A stretch of 58,319 bases of DNA from Gnetum montanum (lineage: Eukaryota; Streptophyta; Gnetopsida; Gnetales; Gnetaceae). Shown here piece after piece: positions 23,633 to 35,632 of the stretch; within the stretch, counting starts at the first letter, position 1; each line of letters begins with the position of its first letter. The stretch spans positions 550,654 through 608,972 of the forward strand of contig MNCI01005936.1 of NCBI GenBank assembly GCA_015680685.1, written 5' to 3'. Both the position numbers and the translations under genes were made by a program. A model generated the notes under the pieces. That model saw nothing but the letters and a program-made list of their open reading frames with translations, was not told where the DNA came from and ran no database searches.

Positions 23633-24480
23633 GTGCTTAAGGAAAAAAACACAATGTTGAGCTTGTATGACCTGGTCATGATCTCATATGCATACTACGA
23701 AACACTAGCCCAAATGTTGAACTTCATTCCTATCACAAAGGACATCCCTACAAATGAGAATGTCATTTGTGTAGTGATGTTGCCCTTGGCATCACAAGAA
23801 TCAGGTTCAACATCCCTAGCCTTCCATGATGAGGCAATAGAGGTCAACCATGAACGAGGGGATGGTGTCACATCTCCAATGTTTATTACCATATGCATTG
23901 GGAAATGCAAGGTCTATAGGGTGCACATCAATGATGGTGCAACAACAAACATAATACCGTACATCATCATCAACAAGCTTAGCCTCATAGATCAAATCAG
24001 GGCAACAAAAATCATGTGTCTAAAATCCTTCAATGAATTACATGTCACCATCAAGGGTACCATCAACATAGCCTTTGTGGTAGGGGAGCAGTTCCCCACC
24101 TTCACAAAATTTACCGTCATAGAGAAAATGCCTAGCTCTAACCTAATATTAGACAAGCACTGACTAGCTCAACTATAGGCCATTTCCTCTCCCATCCACT
24201 AGGAGATCCACCTACCTTACAAAGGTGATGAAGTTATCATCCACTATGATAATGCCTCCCATTTGGCCATCCATAACATAGACATAGAGCAAGGGTCAGA
24301 GATGGAATTTCCTGGTGATACACCTGTAGTAGACAATTCAATGCATAAGTCTAACACACCCAAATGTGTGGTGGAACCCAGTGACTACATGCCCCTTAAT
24401 CCACACTAGATTACGAAGCAATTACGTGGCCAAGGTATCCCCTTAGCCTAAAATGTACTAGGTGCCTACCTACCCTTTGC
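23633..24480 (+). pseudogene. Aspartic protease-like remnant of element D
   Basis: An open stretch of 176 codons (23633-24163) contains VHINDGATTNIIP. It fits the retropepsin active-site loop (usually D-T-G-S-S-x-N-V-I-P) with the first positions altered to N-D-G. The second conserved part, MPSSNLILDKH, is the counterpart of the usual N-L-I-L-G-R-P-W. Reading continues past a stop into EIHLPYKGDEVIIHYDN, also typical of the segment after the protease in this branch. The catalytic triad is changed, so it is unlikely to be active. No polymerase follows. The protease would have matured Gag. Confidence 0.7.
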
Positions 24481-24660
24481 TACTACATGCCATGCATTTT
24501 TAACTTTTACTTGCATTGCATTTATTTATGCATTTACATTCAGCTTACTTGCTTAGATTACACATCATTTCGCTTTGTTTACACATTCATTTGCTTAGTT
24601 CATGCATTCATCTGCTTAGCTTACACAAAAAAAAACATCAAAATCATAAAAACTAAAATC
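24481..24660 (+). other. End of the coding part of D, no domain
   Basis: AT-rich sequence with TTTGCTTAG..TTCATTTGCTTAG type short repeats (CATTTGCTTAGTTCATGCAT and relatives). No reverse transcriptase motif is visible in any frame. Confidence 0.5.
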
Positions 24661-25510
24661 ACAAAAACATCATCATGGCCTGCATGGCCTCAAACTAGTA
24701 AGGTCATCATCATATCTTGCCATGGCCTTAAACTGGAAATGTCATGGCCCACTACGACCTAAAACTAGCAATGCTTTTCTTTCCTTCACTACAACCTGCT
24801 ATGGCCTTAAACTAGCAACATATGGTCCAACATGGCCTTAAACTAGTAACATACAGCCCACCATGACCTTAAACTAGCAACACACATTCCCAAAAATAGC
24901 CTAAAACTATCATCATGGCCCGAAATGACCTAAAACTAGCAACACATAGGGCCCAAAATGGCCTTAAAACTACTGTTGCAGCTGAAAATGGCCCAAGACT
25001 ACCATTTTTAACATTTCATCACACTGCTTCCTCTTCATATGTGCATTAACCTCACTAAAATAGGTGTCACTTGATGATGCTTTTCTAAGGATCTTGTAGG
25101 AACATGGCACAATTATACACAAGCATAATTATCATGTAGCACTGTATCTCATCGTAGTAAGGCAAGCACTCATCCACCATGATACTAAAACTAGAACATC
25201 AATTCGCTATGACTATAAACTGGCATAACATCAATTCACTATTATTATAAATTGGCACAAAAATCTACTATGACTATAAACTAACATATATCATCCTTGG
25301 GTCATGACATTAAACTGGCACCATAGCTCGTTCAGCATGATGCTAAAGCTGGCACAGTGCTCATCTACCATGACACTAAAACTGGCATAGCATTCATCCA
25401 CTACGGTGTTAAACTAGCACAAAACATTCCACTATGGCTATAAACTAGCACACCATGGTCTACTAGAACCTTAAACTAGGTTCATGATCTACTAGGACCT
25501 CAAACTGGCA
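24660..25510 (+). repeat. Degenerate minisatellite private to element D
   Basis: About 20 imperfect copies of a unit of about 30-38 bp. The first block (24667-25010) is built around CATGGCCTTAAACTAGCAAC. The second block (25160-25510) is built around CTATGACTATAAACTGGCAC. All share TTAAACT(A/G)G. Unit lengths vary and spacers are irregular, so it is an old, drifting array rather than a clean satellite. It occupies the space where reverse transcriptase would be expected. No such unit was noticed in the other elements. Confidence 0.8.
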
Positions 25511-26636
25511 TTTTGTTAATCTTTGGAGCACCTACCATCAGTGCGATCTTTGGAGCACTCACAGCATCATCAACCCCAATACTTTTATTGGCTTTTTAAG
25601 CACTTGCAACTAGTTCATCCTTTGGAGCATTTACAACATCTTCACCTTTGGAATTTTATTTGCATTGTGTTTTATGGTTTTCTTGTCTTCTTTGAGTTGT
25701 GTTTGCAAGATGACATCTCAGGCATTCATGCAAAGATGCATCTCATCGTAGTGGCAAGTTGCCACATCGCTCTGATGTGCATGATTGGACTAGCTAAGCT
25801 TCTCAAGAGTGCACATCCCTCTCATCCTATTATAGCCTATGCACATCGACTCCCATACCCTAATGCCCTCTCACTCGTTGCATAGCAAAGCTTACAAACC
25901 CCTCTAATGCTCACATGCTATGAACGCATGGCACCCTTTCCAAGTTGAACCATAGAATCCAAGGTGGACATAACATAAGTCGTCCCATGGGGAGCCTCTA
26001 TTGGCTTGTCAAAGCATAGAAAAATGTAATATAAATCATCCTACAGAGAAAACACCTATCCTACTAATGTGACATGGTTGCATCAAAGCAAAGTCCATTA
26101 TGTGGCACATAGTCCACCTAATGGAAAGCATCCCACAGTTAACATTCAACAATGTGTAGAACCAACAGCAGGTTCACCTTGCAAAAAAAAGCAAAAAGAA
26201 GAGAAAAAATAAAAGAAAAAGAAGAAGAAGAAGAATAGAAAAGGGCAAAAAGCACATCCCCAGACAATCAATAGTGTTACAATTTCGCAACTGGTCAGGT
26301 CCTAAAGCCACACTGACTCTCTCATGAGCACTATGATGAGAGGTCAACATTTTTAGAGGCAAGCTACCCTAGTGCCATGGTCACCATCAACCATGCTGAC
26401 TCCACATCCTACATCATGATACCCTATCTACACCTTATCTACCCTTTTATCTCCAAGAAATTATCTACACCTATTAACCCCATAATACCACTATCCACAG
26501 CACTCTTGAGCATGGTGCAATGACATCTAATTAGGTACTAAAGAGTGATGTTGCTGCCAAGACTGCTCTGGTGTTTTATCATTATTTGTCGACATCTCTT
26601 GGTTCACTCCTCCAAACATTAATAAAGAGGGCCCAA
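25511..26636 (+). other. 3' non-coding region and purine tract of D
   Basis: No recognisable domain. An open stretch at 25523-25885 has no family resemblance that I can see. A polypurine run at about 26190-26245 (GAAGAAGAAGAAGAATAG) lies inside. AATAAAGAGGG at 26621-26631, just before TGAAACACC, is the likely primer for plus-strand synthesis at the 3' LTR. Confidence 0.5.
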
Positions 26637-26650
26637 TGAAACACCAGCAA

Positions 26651-27469
26651 TGATGAGTCCCCAATTCGAACCCTTGATATTAGACCCTCAATATCGGATA
26701 CGTGATATCGGATTGGCCAAGCAACATCAGACATGCGATGTTGAAGCCTATCTCGTTGTCTATAAATAAGAGATAGGGGTACTTGGTTTTGAATAGTATT
26801 TTTTTCATTCCTTTAGCTAAACTCTTGTATTTTTTCTCTTTCAGAGTTAGAATTATTTCTGAGTGCCTATAGTAGAAGTCATAGAGTGAATAGATCTTTA
26901 TTCAAGCGTTGTGTACCTGAGCACACCTTGTGTCTAAAAATAAAGATGAACTTTGTGATAAATCTTGCAACATTTAGAATAGCTTAACTATTGCATTTAA
27001 TGTTATTTATTGTTATTTTATGCCCTCATTAGTTAATCAATGTCATTTCTATAGAATTATTAATTATCAACGAATTAGCACACTTAGCATGACCACTTCA
27101 AGCATACGTGGAACACATGGTAACCCAGTGACAACTAGCATTTGGTAATCCTAGTTGTGTTACACTAGTTTAGGATGTGTCTAGAGAGTGGGAATGGACG
27201 CTGGTGTTAGGATTCAATCAACATTATAGTTACAAAAACCCATTAGTTAACTAAATATCTTCATTTCACACTCTTAGGTGACCAAGATAGAAAATATAAA
27301 AAACATAAAAAGTCATATACCTCGAGTTTACTTAATCATACAATTTTTCCTTACAAGTAATCCTTATTTTGCATAGGTGCATTAGCACTTAATCCTTGAA
27401 GTTCAACCAGATCATGCATGAACACTCATATTTGTATGGTTGGGTGTAAGGGTACCTTGCCACTCATCA
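26651..27469 (+). repeat. 5' LTR of element B
   Basis: TGATGAGTCC to CCACTCATCA. The TATA box TATAAATA at 26761-26768 lies 110 bases from the LTR start, and upstream of it are GATATTAG, TGATATCGG and CATCAGACATGCGATG motifs. A polyadenylation-like AATAAAG lies at about 26939. This gives a short U3 and a long U5. Confidence 0.94.
26761..26768 (+). promoter_or_regulatory. TATA box in the 5' LTR of B
   Basis: CTATAAATAAGAGATAGG is conserved in the 3' LTR (TATAAATA at 34891-34898) and, on the opposite strand, in both LTRs of element A. It fits the core promoter of the element. Confidence 0.65.
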
Positions 27470-27470
27470 T

Positions 27471-27488
27471 TGGTGCCATTGTCAAGGA
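27471..27488 (+). other. Primer-binding site of element B (tRNA-Asp type, decayed)
   Basis: TGGTGCCATTGTCAAGGA, one base after the LTR. It matches 13 of 18 bases of the tRNA-Asp complement. All five changes are C-to-T or G-to-A transitions. Confidence 0.88.
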
Positions 27489-27605
27489 CTTTGTTGTTTG
27501 TTCACTGATTAGAACTTAGGAAATCCTTCCATCATTGGAACAAACCCTTAAGGTTAACTATCCTACAATCATCAAAAAAGAATACTGCACACTAAGTAAT
27601 CAATC

Positions 27606-29495
27606 ATGTCTCCTTCTTCTTATGAGAGTGCTTGACCGACTAGGTCAGATACCATGAACAATCAGAGGCGAGGTGCACAAGATGATCTACCAATGCCCCA
27701 ATAGCTTCGCATGGTATATTCTCATCCTAATTAGGATGTACCAGACTTTACCTTTATCCTCCACTAAGATGAATAGCTATGATGGCATGATTTAGAAGGT
27801 AACATCATGTTACCTCCCGATTGCTCAATCACAGGCATGCTTTTTTGTGCTCTCACACAAATTGGTATGCAAAACTTACAATTAGAGTATGTTGTGCATG
27901 AATAAGATTCAAGAAATTATTGACCCATGAAGGAACAATGCCAGAGGGATCTACAACAGGAGAGACATTACGAATTCATGAAGGGGAAGTGGTCTCAGGA
28001 TGTCCCGTATGTCCTAAGTAAAAATGATGGTGGTGAACTTGCCTTAGAAGGTTTTCCACAAAACAATGTTCCTCTCTTTGACTTTGGTCAAGGATTTGGG
28101 TATCAGAATCTTCACTCAACTATTCATAACCCAGGTTCTAGTACCAATGAACACAAAGGATCTAGAAAAAGAACATGAACGCATGACAATGACAGACAGC
28201 ATGATTGTAACTACAACGAAGGCCACGACCATCAAAGAGAAGGTGGCAAGCATTGACATGGTGCCAGTCCTCATTTCTCTTCATCTTCTTCCTCCTCTCC
28301 TTTGAGATTTGAATGCACTCACAGAGGGTGAGAGAATGAGGACAATGGTAGGCAGAATAGAAATCACTAACAAAATAGTAGAGAAAGCAAACGAGGGCAT
28401 TCCAAAGAGATACATCATGAAAGAAGGGAGAGTAGGGAATAGCATAGGTATCATAGATGCCATAGGCAGCATGATCACAATGAACCCCTACTTGCCACCC
28501 AAAATATGTTAAATATAGCATAGGCTATTAGGATTCCAACAAGGCACTAGAAAGATAGTAAGATCAAAAGACTAGACATGAATAACATCCCATGATTCAA
28601 AGGGGGATACAATGTTGATCCTCAAAATCATTTATAAGCATTCCACAACACATGTGCCTTGAAAAATATAGAAAATAAATGGCAAAAGCTAAAGTTGTTT
28701 CCATAGATACTAATCAAGGAAGCAGAAAGTTGGTGCTGGTCCTTAGAACTAGAATCCATTTGTCAATGGAGTACCATGTTGGAGCTATTCAACGATAAGT
28801 ATCAAACATACTCCTGAGTATCCAACCTACGTAAGCAAATCTAAGGATGGAAATAAGGAGGAAATGAACCCTTTGATTCTACCATTGGCTGATATTATTC
28901 ATTATTACATCATTTCCCTAGCCATGATTACTCAAAAAAGAAACAACTACATCATCTCGTGGATGGGCTTAAGTATGAAATGCAAAGAACCCTTGGGACT
29001 TATTCCAAAGGAAGGTTGTCTGAGCTCAAAGTCCATCAAATAAAAAGATTGTTGGAGCAAGTTACCAAAGAGGAAAATGAGTTAAGAAAAAGAGAAAGTG
29101 TGGAGGAGTACAACAAAGATTCTTCCCTCCTAAAGAAAGAAATTAGATTTTGTGAAGATAAAGAAGAGTCACCACTTGAAGAGATGGTGAATAGAAAGAC
29201 TTTGCCCATTCAAAAATTTGCATCAGAAGTATCAAGAAAGGTGGATCAAATGTGGAAGTCCCTAGACAACAAATTTCAAACTATCCTAAAAGTAGTAGAG
29301 GAGTCTAGAGAACAAAGTAGTGATCGAGAGAGAAGGAAAAAGAAAGAAGTTGAGTATGCATGTAACAAGGGTAAGGGAAAGGTTGTCGTCATTGAAGAGG
29401 TTGTGGATTCAAACACAAAAAATGATGGTCGATGTGATATTTGCCAACATGACCATCCTAAGGAATGTTACCTAGTAGTGTCACATCTGTAAGAG
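27606..29495 (+). pseudogene. Decayed Gag of element B
   Basis: The ATG at 27606 (MSPSSYES) matches the gag start of A and C. Conserved DFTFILH is near 27745. A run of 83 codons (27927-28178) ends in NLHSTIHNPGSS, which C also has. The arginine-rich middle is badly broken. The capsid segment lies around 28600-28850. The last 177 codons (28959-29492) are open: a charged helical part (LLKKEIRFCEDKEESPLEEM), the lysine-rich RERRKKKEVEYACNKGKGK, and a complete zinc knuckle CDICQHDHPKEC at 29433-29468 (C-x2-C-x3-H-x3-C). It would have bound and packaged element RNA. Stops and frameshifts upstream make it a pseudogene. Confidence 0.83.
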
Positions 29496-29980
29496 TCTAG
29501 GGTGTATTCACTAAACCCACAATTAAATAGATGACAAACACCCAAAAGGTTACCTTATCCTCAAGGTAACCCAAGGCAATTCCACCAACCCTTGACATAT
29601 TATCTGAGTGGAAATCCACCACAAATGAATGAATAGTATCAATAGTGGCAACACTCACAATCATGGAAAATGCCACTACCATATCAACAGTACCCTTACT
29701 ATCAACTTGATCCATACAGGTATTATGTTCAGTAGCCAATCTCTCCACGTGACTCTATAGTCACAACACTCTTCAACCTCACTAGCAAATCCCCAAGTGC
29801 TATAGAACTTCTTCTTCTTCTAGGGGTGATGCTCCACATACACACTACCCTTCTCATCTTTCTACATCTCTTCCACCCTCAACACCATTACCACCTACTC
29901 CAACTATGTAGGGTGAACTTCCTGCCTAGTTGTAGCAACGTAATGTTACAATGGCTATCAATCTTTAACCGACTATTGGT

Positions 29981-30640
29981 TTGGACAACCAATTAAAGAA
30001 GAGACCTTTCTTTAGAACCAACAATCCAACCAAGTTCTTACAACCACAAACGGCTAATTACCCAAATGCCTCATCATCATCTAAATCTTTGGAGCTTCCT
30101 TTGAACCAAAAACTACACTCAACGCACACTGTCATGTTAACTCATGCCATCACTGATTGGATTAAAGTTGGCCATCTTCCTAGGGAATTCTTTGATCCTA
30201 GAAGTCCTCTTATTTATTTTTATTTTCAAATCACTAGAAATGAGCCTTGTAAAGCTCTTTTGAATTCAAGTTCTAGTGTTAATTTGATCTCCCAAAAAAT
30301 GTATAAAGCCTAGAACTTGCCTTCGTTAAAGAAGAGTAACATTCATTTAGAGTTGGCCAACCAATCCATCACTATTCCATTGGGACTAGTGGAGGACATT
30401 CTCACCACTGTTTATGGATGATCGTATCCAACCAATTTCCTAGTGATCCAAGTCAACAACTACAAGGGGGACATCCCAATCATAATGGGAAGAGTATGGC
30501 TAAGTATAATTGATCCACATCTAGGAATACATGATCTTTTCCTAGAAATATCAAAAGAAAATGTATTTGGGAAGATCAAGAAAAAGAAAGTTCCATGCAT
30601 AACATACAGTGACACAGGGTGCAACTGCATGTAGAAGTCC
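29981..30640 (+). pseudogene. Protease region of element B
   Basis: KKRPFFRTNNPTKFLQPQ opens the stretch, as in A and C. It is followed by NEPCKALLNSSSSVNLISQK, where the catalytic D-S-G of C (FLDSGSRVNLIS) has become N-S-S. Further on come DIPIIMGRVWLSIIDPHLGI, the counterpart of the conserved I-I-L-G-R-P segment near the protease C-terminus, and GKIKKKKVPCITYSDT. The catalytic Asp codon GAC reads AAT, two transitions. The protease would have processed Gag-Pol and is certainly inactive here. Confidence 0.75.
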
Positions 30641-31189
30641 TAGTTTGTACAATACTTAACATTGCTTACAGGCAACCAGTGTGCACAAGTATCTGACATA
30701 CAAAGATTCTTATATGTAGTAGCCACAAGATAGGAAGGCACCCAATGGCTAACAGCTGACTTAGAGAGCAATTCAACTTTATGCATGGAACCAACTGAGA
30801 GCTTAACTTGTGCCTATATTGATAGCATAGATGCATTAGAACAAGTCCATTGTCAACTTCCAAGTACTGACACTGAAGATATCAACTAGGGAAATTTGGA
30901 AATCCCTAACAAGTTTAAGCAAGAGCCCCTTGAATTAAAACCACTGTCTACCGGTATGGAGTATGCATTTCTCAAGAATGGAAAATTGGTAATCATTAAT
31001 GCTAAGCTTCCTCCTAAACAAAAAAATAACTGCTAAAGATGGTAAACAAATGGTCAAATCCTTTGTTTGGTCATATTTCAAATTAACCAGAATAGATCCT
31101 AGGATATGCCAACATAGACTTTACAGTGATCCCTCTATAAATCTTTGACAACAACCACAAAGATGACTAAACCCAAAGCTTAAGCAAGT

Positions 31190-31800
31190 AGTTAAGGAAG
31201 AAACTGAACAACTTCTAAAGGCTAGGTTCATCTACCCCATTGTTGATAGTGAATGGGATATTCCATTAGTCATTGTGCCTAAAAAAGATGGTAAATGGAG
31301 GGTGTGTATAGAATTTAGGCTATTAAACATGGTAATATTTAAAGATCATTTCCCATTGCCATTCATTGACCAAGTCTTAGATACCATTACAGGGCATTGT
31401 TATTATAGTTTTCTGGATGGTTATAGTGGGTACAATCAAACCCAAATAGCACCAGAATACCAAGCAAAAACTACATTCACAAGTCCTTGGGGGACATTTG
31501 CATATAGGCAAATGTTGTTTGGCTTGTGAAATGCTCCAACAACATTTCAACATTTGGTTCTCAGTATATTTCAGCAGCGAATAGAGAATGGTGTGGAGGT
31601 TTTTATGGATGATTTCTCCACCTATGGAGTGGACTTTGAACAAGCATTGGAGCAATTAGAGCAAGTGTTGAAATGATGTGTTGAAACAAACCTAATGCTC
31701 AATTGGCAAAAAAGCCACTTAATGGTCCAAGACGGCATTGTATTAGGGCATAAAATTTCACAAACAAGGATAGAGTTAGATCCTAAAAAATTAAAATCTT
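31190..31800 (+). pseudogene. Reverse transcriptase of element B, truncated before RNase H
   Basis: A continuous frame carries IPLVIVPKKDGKWRVCIEF, RLLNMVIFKDHFPLPFIDQV, FLDGYSGYNQTQIAPEY and KTTFTSPWGTFAYRQMLFGL. A stop follows at about 31527. FMDDFSTYG has the active-site box FMDD at 31602-31613, and VLGHKISQTRIELDPKKLK is the connection motif. One Asp of the first catalytic block reads Glu (CIEFR where A has CIDFR). At about 31795 the sequence jumps to the integrase zinc-binding region. The family copies RNA into DNA; the missing RNase H makes the enzyme non-functional even without its stops. Confidence 0.88.
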
Positions 31801-32899
31801 GCTTGTACAATATTATTGACCTAAATTATTTTGAGATGCCCATTATTTTGTCCAATCTTGTGAGCACTGCCAACACAATGGGGGAATGATGGCTAGAATG
31901 GAGGATCCATAACAATGGATTCAACCCTTAGAACCCTTTGACATATGGGGTATTAATTTTATGGGGCCTATTACACCAATGTCCAAAGGAAAAGTATACA
32001 TTTTTGTTGCTGTTAATTATTTTACAAAATGGGTAGAAGTAGCCACTGTTACCAACTATACATCATCTACCGCTGCATGATTTTTTCAACAAGAAATCGT
32101 AAATAGGTTTGGCATGCCTCGTGCACTTATTTCTGATAATGGTACACATTTTATAGGTGCAACTTTTCAAAACTTGATGCAACACTTAGGAGTTGAGCAT
32201 AAACTAACTACACCATATCATCCTCAAGAAAATGGTCAAGCCAAAGTCACCAATAGGGAAATTACAAAAATTTTGACACAAACCATTAACAAATATAGGA
32301 AAAACTAGAGCACCAACCTAAATGATGCTCTTTGGGCCTACTACTCCACATGGAAACTCCCTATATGCTATTTCCCCTATGAGCTAGTGCATGGTAAACT
32401 TCCAACACTTCCTATCCAAGCTAAGCTCTGTGCACTATCTACAACATGTGACCTTAACCTTGATCTCAATCTAGCATAGAAAGAATGATTAATGAATCTC
32501 AACTTGCTAGATGAAAATCAATTAGCTGCCTTGTCATTCAATGAACTACATAAGGCCTTCAACAAACAACATCATGACCTAAGAATTAGAAAAGTCAAAT
32601 ACCAACCAGGAGATAGGCCTTTTTATTGAAATCATGCACATGCGCCACGATGAACTAAATTTCAAACACTGTGGGAAGGACCTTATGTCATTCATAAAAC
32701 TTTTCCTTTAATGGCCATGATGATCTATAAACCTAGAAGCTAGGATAAGAAATTATTGGTCAACATCCATCAAACCAAACCTTTCTATGAGCCCAAAATA
32801 GCTAGTACTAACACTACCTCTATTGATGGATAGCCCTAATCATTATTTTAAATCTCCTCCTTCCAACTCAGTCATGGGGGAGATGGCCACCAATGCTAA
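31796..32899 (+). pseudogene. Integrase of element B
   Basis: It begins inside the zinc-binding N-terminal part (ILSNLVSTANTMGE, corresponding to FVQSCEHCNVMG in A). The catalytic core keeps [17 protein letters not shown] and a clean open stretch 32114-32308 (PRALISDNGTHFIGATFQ, TPYHPQENGQAKVTNREI). Of the D-D-35-E triad, the first Asp reads Asn (WGINFMG) and the Glu reads Lys (GQAKV). Only the middle Asp (SDNG, 32134-32136) remains, 36 codons before the Lys. The C-terminal tail ends SFQLSHGGDGHQC with a stop at 32897-32899. It would have inserted element DNA into the genome and is inactive. Confidence 0.88.
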
Positions 32900-34807
32900 T
32901 TATTCTAAGCCCTCAGTTTCTTTTGTCTTTTTTGTTTTACACATTTTTCATTTTTTCTTACTTTTGTTTTGCACCATCATTAACATTTTTACTATTTCTT
33001 TCTCTGTTACATTTTGTTTAATTTATTCTCACTCATTACATAATAAGTCCTCATGATGGTGGGTTGTACTATAATGTTGTTGATTGCTAATGTTTGGTTT
33101 TTACCTCTAAATTTTAATGTTGATGCTAAGATATGGTTTCTTTTCATAAAATAGGCAATGAGTCCACATCATCCATTCATCCATTCAACTCTATGATCTC
33201 CCTTTGTTTTGGAAATGTACTGATCCTTTTTCTAATCAAACCTAATAATTAATTTTTGGCTTGGTATTCTTCAAACCAAGGAAAGATTCAAATGGATTGA
33301 AAAGGGTGTGACTTCAAGGGAACTTGATGCATTTGTGCTAGCTATTCTCTTGGGTATTAGGATGTTTTTCATAGGATTTCTGACATTTTGCTGTCAACTA
33401 ATATCAGGAAGTTGAATGAATAAAATAAGTCTTTGCATGATGTGGTTCCCACTTAAAAAAAACTGGTGGGAATTCAAAGCACACTCCTTAGACATAATAA
33501 AAGAACATGGGCTATAAGCACTAGTTATGGCACTAGAAAGACATGTTACCTATGCCTAAAGGTTCCCTCTAACTAAGGCTCTTTCTCACTTTTTGCTTCT
33601 CTATTCTCTTTTTGGAATGGTGATTACTCTATGGAAGCATTCTTGTTGCTCCAAGAGGATGGGTTGGTCAAGTGTGTTAATGCGAGGTCACTAGATGTGG
33701 TTAGTTTTACTCTAGATTTGGACTGAATTTTATTAAGTCACCTTAACCACATAATACACAAGGGACTTTATACAACCTTGATTTCGGGATTTCATTCCAT
33801 TCTCTCTTCTTTTTCTGTATTGTTTCCCATATTCTACGTCATTGCTAATTTTATGATTAGTCTATATCTTGGTCAATGCATTGTTATTCTTTGGTAAATT
33901 CTTGTGGGTGAATTCTTAACTCTTGTTCCATATGTCATTCCTAGAGCCTATGGACTCTTTGGTTTGTGGGTTTGTCAGGGCAAAAAAGGACATGAGCCTG
34001 CTTTGGGAAGGACCCACCAGCATTCCTTTTTGGTGTAATTGTTAAGTTCTTTTCCTTAAACATATCTCAAAATCAACCATTTCTCGTTCCACCCCATCCA
34101 TGACATCCATTTTTGTCTTTCTCTTCTCTTCTAGGCATTTTTATTGGCTTCACCATTGTTATTTCTCTTATCTTCCTTTTTCTTTCATTTTCCATCCTAT
34201 TGCTACTGGAGGTTCACTCTTAGTCGTGGGGGCCTGTTGCAAATTTTTTCATTTCATTACTTATCTCACCCCTACACCTTGGATAGTTATCAGTTACAAA
34301 CCTTTAACCCAGTATCTATCATACCCAAAACCTAGTCAATGTGCTTCATATCAAGGCAAGGTATCAATTTCATTATATCTTATCTATCCTTGCTAATTTG
34401 TGATGGTGTTGTGTGTGCAGATGGCAATAACATGAACAATGAACTAGGAGAGGAGGGAGCACTCAAGATGAACTAGAGCAAGAGCATTTACGTAAGGAAC
34501 AAGCTTAGTCATGTAGCCATGGACAAACAACAATGGACACATTTTTGACATCTACAACAATGTGCCTCATTTTCTTTCCTCTCTCTCTCTTCAAGATATC
34601 AAATGAGGGTCAAGATGTTATCTATGTATAGTGTTCACCACAATGGTTATGAACACTAATGTTGTAATACGTTTGTTGATCCATTTACCAAGCACTTTGA
34701 GTCTATCATTCCATGTCATCGTCAGTTCTCTTTCAGTCAATAATCCCATACCTTCCCAATATTTTGTAAGGAAATTGAGGACAAATTTTCATTCCATCAT
34801 GGGGGTA
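32900..34807 (+). other. 3' non-coding region of element B
   Basis: About 1.9 kb aligning in reverse with 9362-11259 of A. No shared protein frame is evident. It ends with a purine tract, CATGGGGGTA, directly before the 3' LTR. Confidence 0.6.
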
Positions 34808-35632
34808 TGATGAGTCCCCAATATTAGAGCCTCGATATCGAATCGGCCAAGCGACATCAAACACACGATGTCAAAGCCTATCTCATTGTCTATAAATAAG
34901 AGATAGGTGTGCATCATTTTGAATAGTATTTTTTTCAATCCTTTCATCAAACTCTTGCAGTTTTTCTTTTTTAGAGTTAGAATTATTTCTGAGTGCTTGT
35001 AGTAGGAGTCATAGAGTGAACAGATTTTTATTCGAGCATTGTGTACCTGAGCACACATTGTATCTGGAAATAAAGATGAACTTTGTGATAAACCTTGCAA
35101 CATTCAGAATAGCTTAACTATTGCATTTAATGTTATTTACTATTATTTGATGCCCTCATTAGTTAATCAATGTTATTTCTATAGAATTATTAATTATCAA
35201 TGAATTAGCACACTCAACAAAACCACTTCGAGCATATGTGGAACACTTGGTAACCCAATGATGACTAGCGTTTGGTAATCCTAGTAGTGTTTCACTAGTT
35301 CCAGATGTGTCTGGAGAGTGGGAATGGATGCTGGTGTTAGGATGATCAACATTAGACTTACAAAAACCCATTAGTTAACTAAATCATTTCATTTCATTTC
35401 ACACACTTAGGAGACCAAGATAGAAAATATAAAAAACATAAAAAAATCATATACCTCAAGTTTACTTAACCATAAAATTGTGCCTTACAAGTAAGCTTGG
35501 GAAGACAACGAATGCATAACTCATCCTTTTTCTGCATAGGTGCATAAGCACTTAATCCTCGGCATTCGACTGGATTGCACGTGAATGCTCATATTCATAT
35601 GGTTGGGTGTAGGGGTAGCTTGCCACTCATCA
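34808..35632 (+). repeat. 3' LTR of element B
   Basis: TGATGAGTCC to CCACTCATCA, 825 bp. Compared with the 5' LTR it lacks a few tens of bases in the GATATC-bearing first 100 bases and has small length changes elsewhere. The TATA box is at 34891-34898. It is followed by ACCAA, the right copy of the target duplication. Confidence 0.93.

Larger units (their letters stand above)
26651..35632 (+). mobile_element. Element B: Athila-type retrotransposon lacking RNase H
   Basis: 8982 bp on the plus strand with LTRs of 819 bp (26651-27469) and 825 bp (34808-35632). The target duplication is AGCAA at 26646-26650 and ACCAA at 35633-35637, one mismatch. Its order is primer-binding site, gag, protease, reverse transcriptase, integrase, 3' non-coding region and purine tract (CATGGGGGTA). 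Compared with element A, about 1 kb from the end of reverse transcriptase to the start of integrase is gone, taking RNase H. It sits in the left part of the 3' LTR of D, so it is younger than D. Confidence 0.94.

Noticed and set aside
24660-25510. Possible CRISPR-like array
   Set aside because: Units vary in length and sequence, the spacers are not unique, and the DNA lies inside a plant retrotransposon. It is a degenerate minisatellite.
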